This document shows, one piece after another, positions 25,578 through 33,648 of a DNA stretch of 64,000 nt (positions are counted from its first letter, which is position 1; every line of letters starts with the position of its first letter). The DNA is from a bacterium. Its GTDB lineage: Bacteria > Cyanobacteriota > Vampirovibrionia > Gastranaerophilales > Gastranaerophilaceae. Under the pieces are notes generated by a model. That model was not told the DNA's origin. It did no database searches and saw only the letters and a program-made list of their open reading frames with translations. The stretch is taken from NCBI GenBank assembly GCA_017652265.1, contig JAGCBH010000037.1, positions 24,236 through 88,235 on the forward strand, in the 5' to 3' direction. The position numbers and the translations under genes were made by a program.

Positions 25578-26374
25578 TTTTGTGGTGCAAGCTTTCTGGA
25601 TTCTCTCAAATGAGCGGCAAGACCTCTGAAAACTGCCGGATGGACCTTGTTCTTTTGTACATCAGCATAAATTATGCCCAAAGCCTGCTCAGGTGACATT
25701 GCACTTTTATATGAACGATTTTCGGTAAGTGCAGAATATTTATCCGCAATACTCAAGATTTGTAAATTTATATCATTACTTAAATCAATATCAGCAGCAG
25801 GATAACCTGTGCCCAAGCGGTCTTGGTGGTGATATTTTACAAGTTCTTTTGTCTTTTCATCAAGCGAACTGTTTTTTAATATCTCATAACCCAACTCAGA
25901 ATGGCTTTTCATAATTTCATATTCATAACTGTCAAGCATGGCAGGTTTATTCAGAATTTCATCCGGTATAAAGACTTTACCTATGTCATGAAGATAGCTT
26001 GCTTTGTGAATAGCGTCAGTATCAATTTGATACTGCTCTGATTTTGGCAAATGCCTGATAATTCCTTTTGCTATAGCCTGTGTATCGGCAGCGTGGTTGT
26101 TTTGTATGTGGCGTAAGTTTTGTACATTTAATTCCGGTTTAATACCCTTTTCCGTTAATATTCTTTTTATTTCAGGATTAGAATCAAGCGCGCTTTTAAG
26201 ATAATCCTCTGTATAAAAATAGTGCAGAGAATCTTTTGAATACTGAAAACTGTCCGTTGAGGAAATGCGATTATTCCCTAACGTTTTGACAGATGAAACA
26301 GGACTTGTCCCGTATAATTTTTTTGATGCACCGGCTCCGAAACCGTTGACACCCAAATAACCTGATGTTACCAT
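25571..26374 (-). CDS. HD-GYP-type phosphodiesterase (probable cyclic-di-GMP hydrolase)
   Basis: The ATG at 26374 is preferred over an in-frame GTG two codons earlier; no strong ribosome site is present. The 267-residue protein starts with about 80 residues of unique sequence including NGFGAG. An HD-GYP core follows: NNHAADT, YLHDIGKVFIPDEILNKPAML, MKSHSELGYEIL, YHHQDRLGTGYP in place of HHERxDGxGYP, and IADKYSALTENRSYK. The metal ligands and the GYP triplet are present, so hydrolysis of cyclic-di-GMP is plausible. There is no receiver or membrane domain, so the N-terminus may locate it. Transcription is from shared promoter copy B. Confidence 0.87.
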   Translation of the reverse strand: MVTSGYLGVNGFGAGASKKLYGTSPVSSVKTLGNNRISSTDSFQYSKDSLHYFYTEDYLKSALDSNPEIKRILTEKGIKPELNVQNLRHIQNNHAADTQAIAKGIIRHLPKSEQYQIDTDAIHKASYLHDIGKVFIPDEILNKPAMLDSYEYEIMKSHSELGYEILKNSSLDEKTKELVKYHHQDRLGTGYPAADIDLSNDINLQILSIADKYSALTENRSYKSAMSPEQALGIIYADVQKNKVHPAVFRGLAAHLRESRKLAPQNC

Positions 26375-26411
26375 ACACACACTATTAAATTACACTACAC
26401 GCTTATGTTTA

Positions 26412-26473
26412 TATAAAGTATTTTTTCGTTAAAAAAGTGCCTGTTTTTTTTAATTTGTTACAATTTTTTAAAA
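26412..26473 (-). promoter_or_regulatory. Shared non-canonical promoter (copy B) of the HD-GYP gene
   Basis: GGCACTT (26435-26441) and ACTTTATA (26412-26419), 15 bases apart. A diverged direct repeat (TTTTAAA-N3-TTGTAAC, 26457-26473) lies upstream. GTGTAGT follows, as in copies A and F. Confidence 0.7.
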
Positions 26474-26511
26474 TGAAATTTATCATGATAATATTAAACA
26501 GAGGTTTTACG

Positions 26512-27630
26512 ATGAAATTTTTAAAAATATTTTTTGTTACATTAATTGCCATTTTAGGATTTATGTTGCCCGCAAATGCGCTAAATAAAGAAATAAACCT
26601 GCCGTCAGCAACGGGAATCGTTGAAGAAATAACGGCACAGGAAGTTAATGCAGATATTGAAATGATAAAACAATTTGTAGAAATCAGGATTTTAAACGGT
26701 CAATTCAAGAACGAAACCCGCATAATTGAAAACTCTTTAGGCGGAAATCCAAACTACGATATAAATCTGAAAAAGGGCGACAAAGTAATCATCCATTTTG
26801 AACCTCGAAGTGATTTTATAGTTGATGCGGATGATGTTGATTTTTACATCTCAGATATTAAACGTGACAATGCAATATATGTTTTAGGCGGTGTATTCGC
26901 GCTATTTTTACTGATTATCGGCAGATTTAAAGGTTTGAGAAGTCTGATTTCTATAGTTTGTACCGTCTTATTAATTTTCTGTGTTTTAATGCCGATGATT
27001 TTAAACGGATTTTCACCGATTTTATCCGCAGTAACAACCTGTATTATTGCAACAGCAGTAACTATTTACACCGTTTCGGGACTAAACATGAAAAGCACCT
27101 CTGCAGTTATCGGAACAGTATTAAGCCTCATGCTTGCGGGAATTTTAGCCATGCTGACAATAAAATTTGCACACCTGACAGGCTACACAGGCGAAGAAAA
27201 CTTGTTTTTACACACCGCAAGACCGGATCTTGACATGCAGGGGATTTTGGCGGCGGCAATTATACTCTCTGCACTTGGCGCATTAATGGATGTGGGGGTT
27301 TCAATTGCAAGTACAATAAACGAAATTTATATAACAGACACAACCTTGTCATGGAAAAATTTATTTAATTCGGGCATGAATGTCGGTAAAGATATAATAG
27401 GCACGATGTCAAATACCTTGATTTTAGTGTATTTAGGAACTTCTTTACCTCTTGTTTTGCTTTCAAACGGTATAGATTTGCAAAAATTCTTTAACTTAAA
27501 TCAGGTTGTAACAGAGATTTCATCGGCTCTAATCGGAAGTATAGCAATACTTTCATGCGTACCCTTGACAGCGGTAATATCCTCATTATTAGTGCGGGAA
27601 AGAAAAATTTTTACAAAACTTAATAAATAA
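26512..27630 (+). CDS. YibE/F-family membrane protein
   Basis: The ATG at 26512 is chosen because GAGG lies 8 bases upstream and a signal peptide follows directly (MKFLKIFFVTLIAILGFMLPANA). The 372-residue product has an exported beta-rich region of about 100 residues (KEINLPSATGIVEEITAQEV...KKGDKVIIHFEP). About seven membrane helices follow, with the YibE/F family pattern: VLGGVFALFLLIIGRFKGLRSLIS, AAIILSALGALMDVGVSIASTINEI and GMNVGKDIIGTMSNTLILVYLG. The family is widespread and its function is not established. It is followed by an unusual CATG-rich intergenic region. Confidence 0.88.
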   Translation: MKFLKIFFVTLIAILGFMLPANALNKEINLPSATGIVEEITAQEVNADIEMIKQFVEIRILNGQFKNETRIIENSLGGNPNYDINLKKGDKVIIHFEPRSDFIVDADDVDFYISDIKRDNAIYVLGGVFALFLLIIGRFKGLRSLISIVCTVLLIFCVLMPMILNGFSPILSAVTTCIIATAVTIYTVSGLNMKSTSAVIGTVLSLMLAGILAMLTIKFAHLTGYTGEENLFLHTARPDLDMQGILAAAIILSALGALMDVGVSIASTINEIYITDTTLSWKNLFNSGMNVGKDIIGTMSNTLILVYLGTSLPLVLLSNGIDLQKFFNLNQVVTEISSALIGSIAILSCVPLTAVISSLLVRERKIFTKLNK

Positions 27631-27635
27631 CAAAT

Positions 27636-27712
27636 CATGCTAAAGCCATGTACAACATGGGTTTTCATGTCTGAAATCATGTAAACCATGTTTATGGTTG
27701 ATTTTAGTCATG
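27636..27712. repeat. Phased CATG array within nested inverted repeats
   Basis: CATG occurs at 27636, 27647, 27656, 27666, 27678, 27687 and 27709, spacings of 9-12 bases and one of 22. CCATGTACAACATGG and AACCATGTTTATGGTT are local palindromes, and the outer arms (TCATGCTAAA and TTTTAGTCATGA) also pair. Confidence 0.7.
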
Positions 27713-27756
27713 ATACAGACGCTAAAAATATTGTTAAAATTGTCCTAAAGCCTTTA

Positions 27757-27816
27757 TTTACAATTGTTTACAAATACATGTTCTTGTCTTGAAATTAGAA
27801 AGTGATTTTTTATAAT
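27757..27816 (+). promoter_or_regulatory. Promoter region of the Cys-rich gene with a TTTACAA pair upstream
   Basis: TTGAAA (27789-27794), 16 bases, TATAAT (27811-27816). Fifteen bases upstream lies TTTACAA-TTG-TTTACAA (27757-27773), the reverse orientation of the direct repeat seen at the shared promoters and identical in sequence to that of copy E. A leader of about 125 bases follows. It contains a CAACTT/AAGTTG inverted repeat and no riboswitch I recognise. Confidence 0.6.
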
Positions 27817-27947
27817 GTTAGCAAGGGTATGTAAAACAAAGTGTTTCAGCCTCAACTTGATTTTGGGATTGAAGTTGTATATGGAGTTTAAGTGAGAGCT
27901 GGAAGATATCCTTTTTAGTTAAAAGATAATCTGATGGAGATAGAAAA

Positions 27948-28169
27948 TTGTTAAAAAGTAGAGATATGGGAAGAGCAATAGCAGTCAGACGCTGGACTCA
28001 GACTGCATTGGAGTGTTACAAAAGAGGATGTGTATGCGAAGGTTGTTTTTATAAAGACTTCTTTTCAAGTGCATCTCAAAAATGCCAGATGAAGGCATCC
28101 GTTTTGGAACTTGTCAGAGTTATCGGCACACCTAACGTTGAACTGCAACAGTTTTTAATTGAAGAATAA
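27948..28169 (+). CDS. Small Cys-rich protein of unknown function
   Basis: A 73-residue frame starting at TTG with GGAG 9 bases upstream; an ATG at 27966 is an alternative and would remove six residues. The sequence contains RAIAVRRWTQTALECYKRGCVCEGCFYKDFF and, further on, QKCQMK. The four clustered cysteines (C-x5-C-x-C-x2-C, with a fifth 18-20 residues later) could bind zinc or an Fe-S cluster; this is inference. The rest is helical (MKASVLELVRVIGTPN). It has a sigma-70 promoter and a long leader, and it precedes hpf by 100 bases. Confidence 0.65.
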   Translation: MLKSRDMGRAIAVRRWTQTALECYKRGCVCEGCFYKDFFSSASQKCQMKASVLELVRVIGTPNVELQQFLIEE

Positions 28170-28268
28170 AATTGTATTAACTTTGTTAAATAAATACTCA
28201 CACGGGGTTTAAATTTCCCTGCAGGCATGTTATACTTAGTGAGTAAGTATTTAGATAGGAGATTAGCT

Positions 28269-28610
28269 ATGCACATATACGTTAACGGGAGAAATATTGA
28301 AATTACCGATGCAATTAAAGCTTATGTAAAAGAAAAATTCGGTAAAGTAGCAAACCATTATGATCAGATTGAAGGCATTGATGTTGTGCTTTCGGTTATC
28401 AAAAACCCTGCAGCAACGGGCAAACACGTTGCAGAAGTTTCATGCAAACTGACAACCGGCACTGTAAGATGCGAAGAATCCGCTGAATCCATGTATGCAA
28501 GCATTGATTTATTGGCAGATAAATTAGACAGACAAGTTAAAAAGTTCAAAGATAAAGCTACAGGTGACGACAAATCATCTATCAGAACCGAAGAATTGAA
28601 AGCTGAATAA
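28269..28610 (+). CDS. hpf: Ribosome hibernation-promoting factor, short form
   Basis: The ATG at 28269 follows AGGAG; the open extension to 28227 is upstream of that site. The 113-residue product begins MHIYVNGRNIEITDAIKAYVKEKFGKV and continues with the HPF/RaiA beta-alpha-beta-beta-beta-alpha fold (VVLSVIKNPAATGKHVAEVSCKLTTGTVRCEESAESMYASIDLLADKLDRQVKKFKDK). It lacks the second domain of long HPF, so by family knowledge it would support 100S dimers only with a partner such as RMF or act as a RaiA-like 70S inactivator. A strong terminator follows. Confidence 0.93.
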   Translation: MHIYVNGRNIEITDAIKAYVKEKFGKVANHYDQIEGIDVVLSVIKNPAATGKHVAEVSCKLTTGTVRCEESAESMYASIDLLADKLDRQVKKFKDKATGDDKSSIRTEELKAE

Positions 28611-28626
28611 GAATTGATATGAATAC

Positions 28627-28662
28627 AAAAAAGAGCGGGATTGAAAAAATCTCGCTCTTTTT
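28627..28662. terminator. Bidirectional terminator between hpf and the nuclease gene
   Basis: AAAAAGAGCGGGAT pairs with ATCTCGCTCTTTTT with one G-U pair. A and T runs flank the stem and serve both converging transcripts. Confidence 0.85.
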
Positions 28663-28663
28663 A

Positions 28664-29281
28664 TCAGCAAAACATTTTATATTCACAATTCTCACAAACT
28701 TTTTTATCTGTTTGCGGCGCAAATTTTTTCATTTCTATCTGCTTTAAAATATTTTCAACGATAGCTGGATTTATTTGCTTACTGTCAATAACTTTTTCTG
28801 TATTATTTCTTAAATCCAGATAAACAAATTTCATGCTCTTAAAGTTTTTGAGATGAGCAGCAAGAGCACACATATAAACAATTGTTTGCAAATCTTTTTC
28901 GGGTTCAGCAGGAACTGCACCTGTTTTATAGTCCAGAATATAATAATTTTCGTCATCATCATATACAACGGCATCAAGCCTGCCGCCTATCCAGTATTTT
29001 CCGGCTTTGCAATTTAATTCATATTCAGTTCCAAACGTTTTAAGATTAAAATACTTATTTGTTTTCAAACGTTCCCAGAGGATTTTTTCTTTCGCAGAAA
29101 GCGACTGCTCAAACTTGCTTATATCAGTTCCCAGGAGATAGTAATGAGCAAGAGCATGTATTTTCTTACCTTTTTCAAATATTTCCGCATTTTGAGGAGG
29201 AGTAAAATTATCTTCATATTTGAATTTATATTTTTGAGGACATAGTTTATATGTTTTCAGCATATTGGAAGAAAATATCAT
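28664..29281 (-). CDS. RecB-family PD-(D/E)XK nuclease with Fe-S-type cysteines
   Basis: A 205-residue standalone nuclease. The start resembles Cas4/AddB nuclease domains (SSNMLKTYKLCPQKYKFKY, Cys14). The catalytic set is visible: His42 in KKIHALAH, Asp103 in GGRLDAVV, Asp117-Tyr-Lys119 in ILDYKTG and Gln132 in DLQTIVYMCAL. The C-terminus has Cys196, Cys199 and Cys205 (CENCEYKMFC). Together with Cys14 this is the four-cysteine Fe-S arrangement known in AddB and Cas4. Its ATG overlaps the stop of the helicase gene (ATGA), so the two products are made together and probably form one complex. No cas1/cas2 or repeat array is near, which argues against Cas4. Confidence 0.88.
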   Translation of the reverse strand: MIFSSNMLKTYKLCPQKYKFKYEDNFTPPQNAEIFEKGKKIHALAHYYLLGTDISKFEQSLSAKEKILWERLKTNKYFNLKTFGTEYELNCKAGKYWIGGRLDAVVYDDDENYYILDYKTGAVPAEPEKDLQTIVYMCALAAHLKNFKSMKFVYLDLRNNTEKVIDSKQINPAIVENILKQIEMKKFAPQTDKKVCENCEYKMFC

Positions 29282-32200
29282 AACACAGCCTCCTTTGATA
29301 AAATTTCCGTAAAAATCAAATTCGGCAGATTTGGTTTTTCGTTAGGCTTATTTTTTTCGTACGTTGTCAGATACAGATATTTTTTTGCACGGGTAATTGC
29401 AACGTACATAAGTTTAAGATTTTCGGTCAGAATTTGTTTAATTATTTCATTATCCGTTTTGGGCTTATAGTCCGGACTAAGCCGTCTTAAATTTTCATTA
29501 AATCTGTCTGATGACTTGACTTTTATATCATCAGGGCTAAATTTAAGTTGTCTGTTTAGTAATTCAGGCAAAAATACGTAGTCAAATTCATCCCCTTTTG
29601 ACTTGTGCATTGTCATAATTTGAACTTTCCCTTCAAAAAACTTGTCGTCATCCTCATCTTCCTTGCTGAAAAAATTTAAACCGCTGACTCTGCTTCGTTT
29701 AGACAATTCATCAAGGCGCTGAACAATCGTTTTTATATCACCCGCACCGTTAACGGAAAACCGCTTTATAAGTGTAGAAATCAAATATGCGTTAGCCTTT
29801 TCAATTTCAAAATTGTTAAAGTATTTCAGGCCGATTTTTATGGCAAATTGTTCTGCCGTAAGTGATGTTTGAGAAATCCAGTAAACAATTTCCCAGTAAA
29901 AACGTGCAAATTCAATATCTTCAATATCATCTGAATTCATCTGAATAAAAGGTTTTTCACACTCTTTTATATAGGCAGTATTCTTAATTTTAAATTCCCC
30001 CAGTTCCGAAAGCGTTTCATAAACATTGGCAATGACAAAGTTATCAAAAGGATTTACAATAGCTTTCAGGATTGAGAATATAACTTTAAATATAAGTTTT
30101 TGCCCTAAAGATTCCGTTCTTGTAATTGCGCTGAAGCCAAATCCGGCAAGATGTGAAATCCAATTATTAACCTGGAAATTTGATCTTAAAAGGATACCCA
30201 CCGTTGCATCAGGTTCGTTTTGGAAAATCTTTCGGATTTCTTTCACAATATATGCTTTTTCATCCTGCGAATTTAAAAATATTTCGGATTTAACGGCATC
30301 TTCTGTATCAGGATTTCTGCCCTGAACAGGTTTCATAAAAATCGGATAAAAAGAATTTTTAAGTTCAGGTTTTGATTCTGCCCAACTCACAAGAGTATTG
30401 GCCAAAGTCCATACATCATGCGTACAGCGTTGAGAACAATCCATTGACACCTTAGGATTTTCAGCATTAAACCGTCTGAAACCTTCAACATCCGCATTGG
30501 AAAATGTCGTTGTAATAGACTGATTTATATCACCACAGCGGATTAAATTACCGTATTTTGCACACAAAATATTTATCAGTTTTTGCTGTAAAGAAGAAGA
30601 ATCCTGAGCCTCATCTTCAATAACATAATGACAAATGTTTTGATAATATTCCCTGACATCTTCAAATTTCTCAAGTATTTTAACCGCATAAAGCAAAATA
30701 TCATCATAATCAATTAGGTTACGCTCTTTTAGCGCCGATTCGTATTTGCCGAAGAAATTCAGAAATTTTAAAAGTTTTTTATCGGCGGTAACAGGGTTGT
30801 CAACCTGTGAAAATTTATGTATAGAAACAGCTCTGTCAAAATCGTTCATTTCATCTTTATCAAGCCTCATTTCAACGGCAATGTTTTTTATAATCCGCCC
30901 TCGCAGAGTGTCATCGCAAATTCCGAAATCACCGTCAAGCCCCATACGTTCAAAATTGTTGTTTTCTTTTAAAATTCTCAAAGCAAGCCCATGAATTGTA
31001 CTTATATTAGGTAATTTAGAACTGTTAGGGAAAATATTTTTTATTTTTTCCCTGAAATTTCTTGCCGCAGATTCCATATAAGTCATAACAAATATGTTTT
31101 CAGGAGGAATCTTATCTTCCATCAAATTTATAATAAGAGCAAGTAAAATAGTGGTTTTCCCCGCACCCGGAACAGCAGAAACCGCCATTTTTCCGGATTT
31201 ATATTCAAGAACAGGTTTTTGATCATCACGAGGGATAATTTTAAAAGTTTTTTCACTTTTTTTATTTTCATCCTGCTCTGATGAAACGATAAACTCTTCT
31301 ATTCCGCCAAAATTTTCAGCACCGCTGCCATCAAAAAGGCTTGAGTACGTATATATTTTTTCCCCCGCCAAAAGTGTAAGTTTTCTCAAAACACGCGCGG
31401 TTTTATCTTTTGAAAGAATTATATTATCTTCAGTCGTAAAATCATCTTTATCCCAGTTTTTCTGGAAAACCCAAGAATTATACAGAGGGCCTATATCGGA
31501 TTTCATCCAGTTTTGGTTAGAAACATCAAGCCAAAATTGATACTGCGTTTTAATTTGATTATCAATAATTTTTTGGGGAGTTCCCACAATTAAATCTGTC
31601 GGCTCAATTTCAAGAGTTGAATAAGGATTTTCGGATATAATTGAGTTTTCTATCTGCAAAAGAATATCCGCTTTGTGTTCTTCAATTTTTTCCCCGAAAA
31701 CACTTTCAAAATCTCTTAATTCTTTCAAGAAAAATCCAAATCCCGACAAAACATCTTTTTGAAGCCTTGAAACAGGAGCAAATTTTTCATAGAGTTTAAA
31801 CGCTTGCTGCGACAGTTTAAAATTACCCTCTTTCAGCGAATCCAAAAACTCTAAAAATCTTGAATAATTGTTTATGTACTCTGAATTTTGAAATTCAAAC
31901 GGTATAAGCGTCTTATTTTCATTAAATTTTTCAAGAATTTTATCGCAGTATTTAACAGGGATACCTAAAAAATCATTCAAAATAGGTCTTAAATCCAATT
32001 CCGAAAGCGTATTTTTTAGCGGAGTATTTAATTTTAGGATATTCAAGACAGATAATACCAGCAGATTTTCCGTTAACTTTTTACTTCCACTCAAAAGTCT
32101 TACATTAAGCCGGTCTTTTAATTTTTCTTCCAGTGTAAATTTCAGCATTTCATCAACATTAGGAGTAATTACTAAAATTTCTGACGGCAAAACCCCGCTT

Positions 32201-33150
32201 TCTGTCAGAGAAATGATTTTATCAACAACAGTATTTATAATTTCTGAGCGCTTGGAAAGAGAGCTAAACTCAAAATTATTCAAAACGCCGCGCTTATCCT
32301 CTTTAACATTTAAAAATATAGTTTTGGAATCGGAAAGCATTATGCTTTTATCTTCAAATTCTGCGCTTTTTTCCTTAAATAATCTCTCAAACTCCCAAAC
32401 AGCACTTTTATCGGCACTTAAATATCCTGCTCTTGATGATCCGTTAAAATCATAACAAATATACCAGTCTTTCAATTGCGGTGTTAAAAATTCTATAAAA
32501 TCAAAACATAAAGGAGTTATTTCATCCCCGTCATCTAAAAGCAGATACTTTATTTCTTTAAAATAATCAGTATTTTTATATATGTAATTAAACACAAGTG
32601 ATTGACGCAAATAATCAAAACTTCTGAGCGAAAGAGTTTTGCGCAAAAAAATCCGCATGGTCGTATTTATATCATCCTCATACGGTTCTTTTAAAATTTT
32701 TCCCCGCTCTTTTATTTCATCCTTTGAAAGATTATTCTGCACAATGAGAGAATATCTTCTGAATAACTGGTGCAAAAGAGAACGCCCTGAATTGTAACCT
32801 TTAAAACCAACCTTTTTAATTATGTCTTTAAGAATATACTGAGAAACTTCCAGGCCTGTTAAATTTGGCAGAAGAAAGGACTGCGGTTTATCGGGATTAA
32901 CCCCCTCCAGAATTGCCCAATTATCCGCTACTGCATTATAAACAAGTGAGAAAAACGAATAAATTTTTAGTTTTGAAAAACTTTCAATTTCTAATTTTTT
33001 CAAAACCTCATCAGCAAATCTTTGCTTAAGTGTGGAATTTTGTACAAGCACCAGAATTTCATCAGGATTTACGCCGCTGTTTACCAGTTCGGCATATTTG
33101 TTTATAAGAAATTCTGTTTTTCTGCTTGCAACACTTCCCTGAATAAGCAA
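29278..33150 (-). CDS. Tandem UvrD-like helicase, degenerate N-terminal and intact C-terminal motor
   Basis: A 1290-residue protein starting at TTG after GGGAG. The first half opens with a Walker A-like GSVASRKT (residues 5-12, Arg for the usual Gly). It has a DDGDE motif II (206-210) and a VITPN segment, but no recognisable motif VI, so it looks like a worn helicase of the AddB/RecC kind. The second half is an intact superfamily 1A helicase: AVPGAGKTT (Lys665), motif II IEDEAQD (845-850), GDINQSI, TMHKSKGDEFDYVF (1180-1193) and LMYVAITRAKKYLYL (1247-1261). A separate Fe-S nuclease follows with a 4-base overlap. The unit resembles AddAB/AdnAB end-processing machines for double-strand break repair, rearranged. 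Confidence 0.87.
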   Translation of the reverse strand: MLIQGSVASRKTEFLINKYAELVNSGVNPDEILVLVQNSTLKQRFADEVLKKLEIESFSKLKIYSFFSLVYNAVADNWAILEGVNPDKPQSFLLPNLTGLEVSQYILKDIIKKVGFKGYNSGRSLLHQLFRRYSLIVQNNLSKDEIKERGKILKEPYEDDINTTMRIFLRKTLSLRSFDYLRQSLVFNYIYKNTDYFKEIKYLLLDDGDEITPLCFDFIEFLTPQLKDWYICYDFNGSSRAGYLSADKSAVWEFERLFKEKSAEFEDKSIMLSDSKTIFLNVKEDKRGVLNNFEFSSLSKRSEIINTVVDKIISLTESGVLPSEILVITPNVDEMLKFTLEEKLKDRLNVRLLSGSKKLTENLLVLSVLNILKLNTPLKNTLSELDLRPILNDFLGIPVKYCDKILEKFNENKTLIPFEFQNSEYINNYSRFLEFLDSLKEGNFKLSQQAFKLYEKFAPVSRLQKDVLSGFGFFLKELRDFESVFGEKIEEHKADILLQIENSIISENPYSTLEIEPTDLIVGTPQKIIDNQIKTQYQFWLDVSNQNWMKSDIGPLYNSWVFQKNWDKDDFTTEDNIILSKDKTARVLRKLTLLAGEKIYTYSSLFDGSGAENFGGIEEFIVSSEQDENKKSEKTFKIIPRDDQKPVLEYKSGKMAVSAVPGAGKTTILLALIINLMEDKIPPENIFVMTYMESAARNFREKIKNIFPNSSKLPNISTIHGLALRILKENNNFERMGLDGDFGICDDTLRGRIIKNIAVEMRLDKDEMNDFDRAVSIHKFSQVDNPVTADKKLLKFLNFFGKYESALKERNLIDYDDILLYAVKILEKFEDVREYYQNICHYVIEDEAQDSSSLQQKLINILCAKYGNLIRCGDINQSITTTFSNADVEGFRRFNAENPKVSMDCSQRCTHDVWTLANTLVSWAESKPELKNSFYPIFMKPVQGRNPDTEDAVKSEIFLNSQDEKAYIVKEIRKIFQNEPDATVGILLRSNFQVNNWISHLAGFGFSAITRTESLGQKLIFKVIFSILKAIVNPFDNFVIANVYETLSELGEFKIKNTAYIKECEKPFIQMNSDDIEDIEFARFYWEIVYWISQTSLTAEQFAIKIGLKYFNNFEIEKANAYLISTLIKRFSVNGAGDIKTIVQRLDELSKRSRVSGLNFFSKEDEDDDKFFEGKVQIMTMHKSKGDEFDYVFLPELLNRQLKFSPDDIKVKSSDRFNENLRRLSPDYKPKTDNEIIKQILTENLKLMYVAITRAKKYLYLTTYEKNKPNEKPNLPNLIFTEILSKEAVL

Positions 33151-33302
33151 AGTAAATACTCCCGTTAGTCGGATTATATCAAAAAATTACATCAAATACT
33201 ATAAAAAAATCTATTGCTTTTTTTTATTTGTTACTGTATCATAATTGATGTTAGGAAAAGTTTACTTATAAAAATAAAAAAACAAAACGGAGGTTTTAAA
33301 TT

Positions 33303-33530
33303 ATGGTAACTAAACATCACGAAGAAATTCAAGTACAAGACATGATAGGTTCATCAGCAGGCGAAATTTACCAATACCTGTATTCAAACGGTGAAACAAG
33401 TTTTTCAAAAATTAAAAAAGAATTAGATTTGAAAGGCAATTTTGCTGATTTAGGTCTTGGATGGTTAGCAAGAGAAGACAAAGTTGAATTTTCAAGAAAA
33501 GGTTCAACTGTTAATGTAAGACTTAAATAG
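33303..33530 (+). CDS. Small winged helix-turn-helix protein (DUF2582 type)
   Basis: A 75-residue protein preceded by GGAGG. The body (DMIGSSAGEIYQYLYSNGETSFSKIKKELDLKGNFADLGLGWLAREDKVEFSRKGSTVNVRLK) has the helix-helix-helix-wing order of the small winged-helix family once called DUF2582. It shows the typical LGWLAREDK turn before the wing. Such proteins are presumed DNA-binding, but targets are unknown. It is a single-gene unit: a TTGATG/TATAAA-type promoter upstream and a perfect terminator downstream. Confidence 0.87.
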   Translation: MVTKHHEEIQVQDMIGSSAGEIYQYLYSNGETSFSKIKKELDLKGNFADLGLGWLAREDKVEFSRKGSTVNVRLK

Positions 33531-33547
33531 TTGAGTTAAAATTTTAC

Positions 33548-33577
33548 AAAAGAGCCGTACTTTCGTACGGCTCTTTT
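33548..33577 (+). terminator. Terminator of the winged-helix gene
   Basis: AAAAGAGCCGTAC pairs perfectly with GTACGGCTCTTTT around a TTTC loop. Confidence 0.9.
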
Positions 33578-33578
33578 G

Positions 33579-33606
33579 TTGCAATATTTCAATTTTTTGG
33601 TATAAT
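33579..33606 (+). promoter_or_regulatory. Sigma-70-type promoter of tig-clpP-clpX
   Basis: TTGCAA (33579-33584), 16-base spacer and TATAAT (33601-33606), overlapping the tail of the preceding terminator. Confidence 0.75.
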
Positions 33607-33648
33607 TGTCCTATATTTATTATGATTTTATAAGAAATGAGGATAGAA

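Noticed and set aside
27817..27947. Riboswitch in the long leader before the Cys-rich gene.
   Set aside because: There is a CAACTT/AAGTTG inverted repeat but no conserved core of any riboswitch class I know.
28664..29281. Cas4 identity for the RecB-family nuclease.
   Set aside because: No cas genes or repeat array are present, and the gene overlaps a UvrD-type helicase gene, so an AddB-like nuclease role is more likely.
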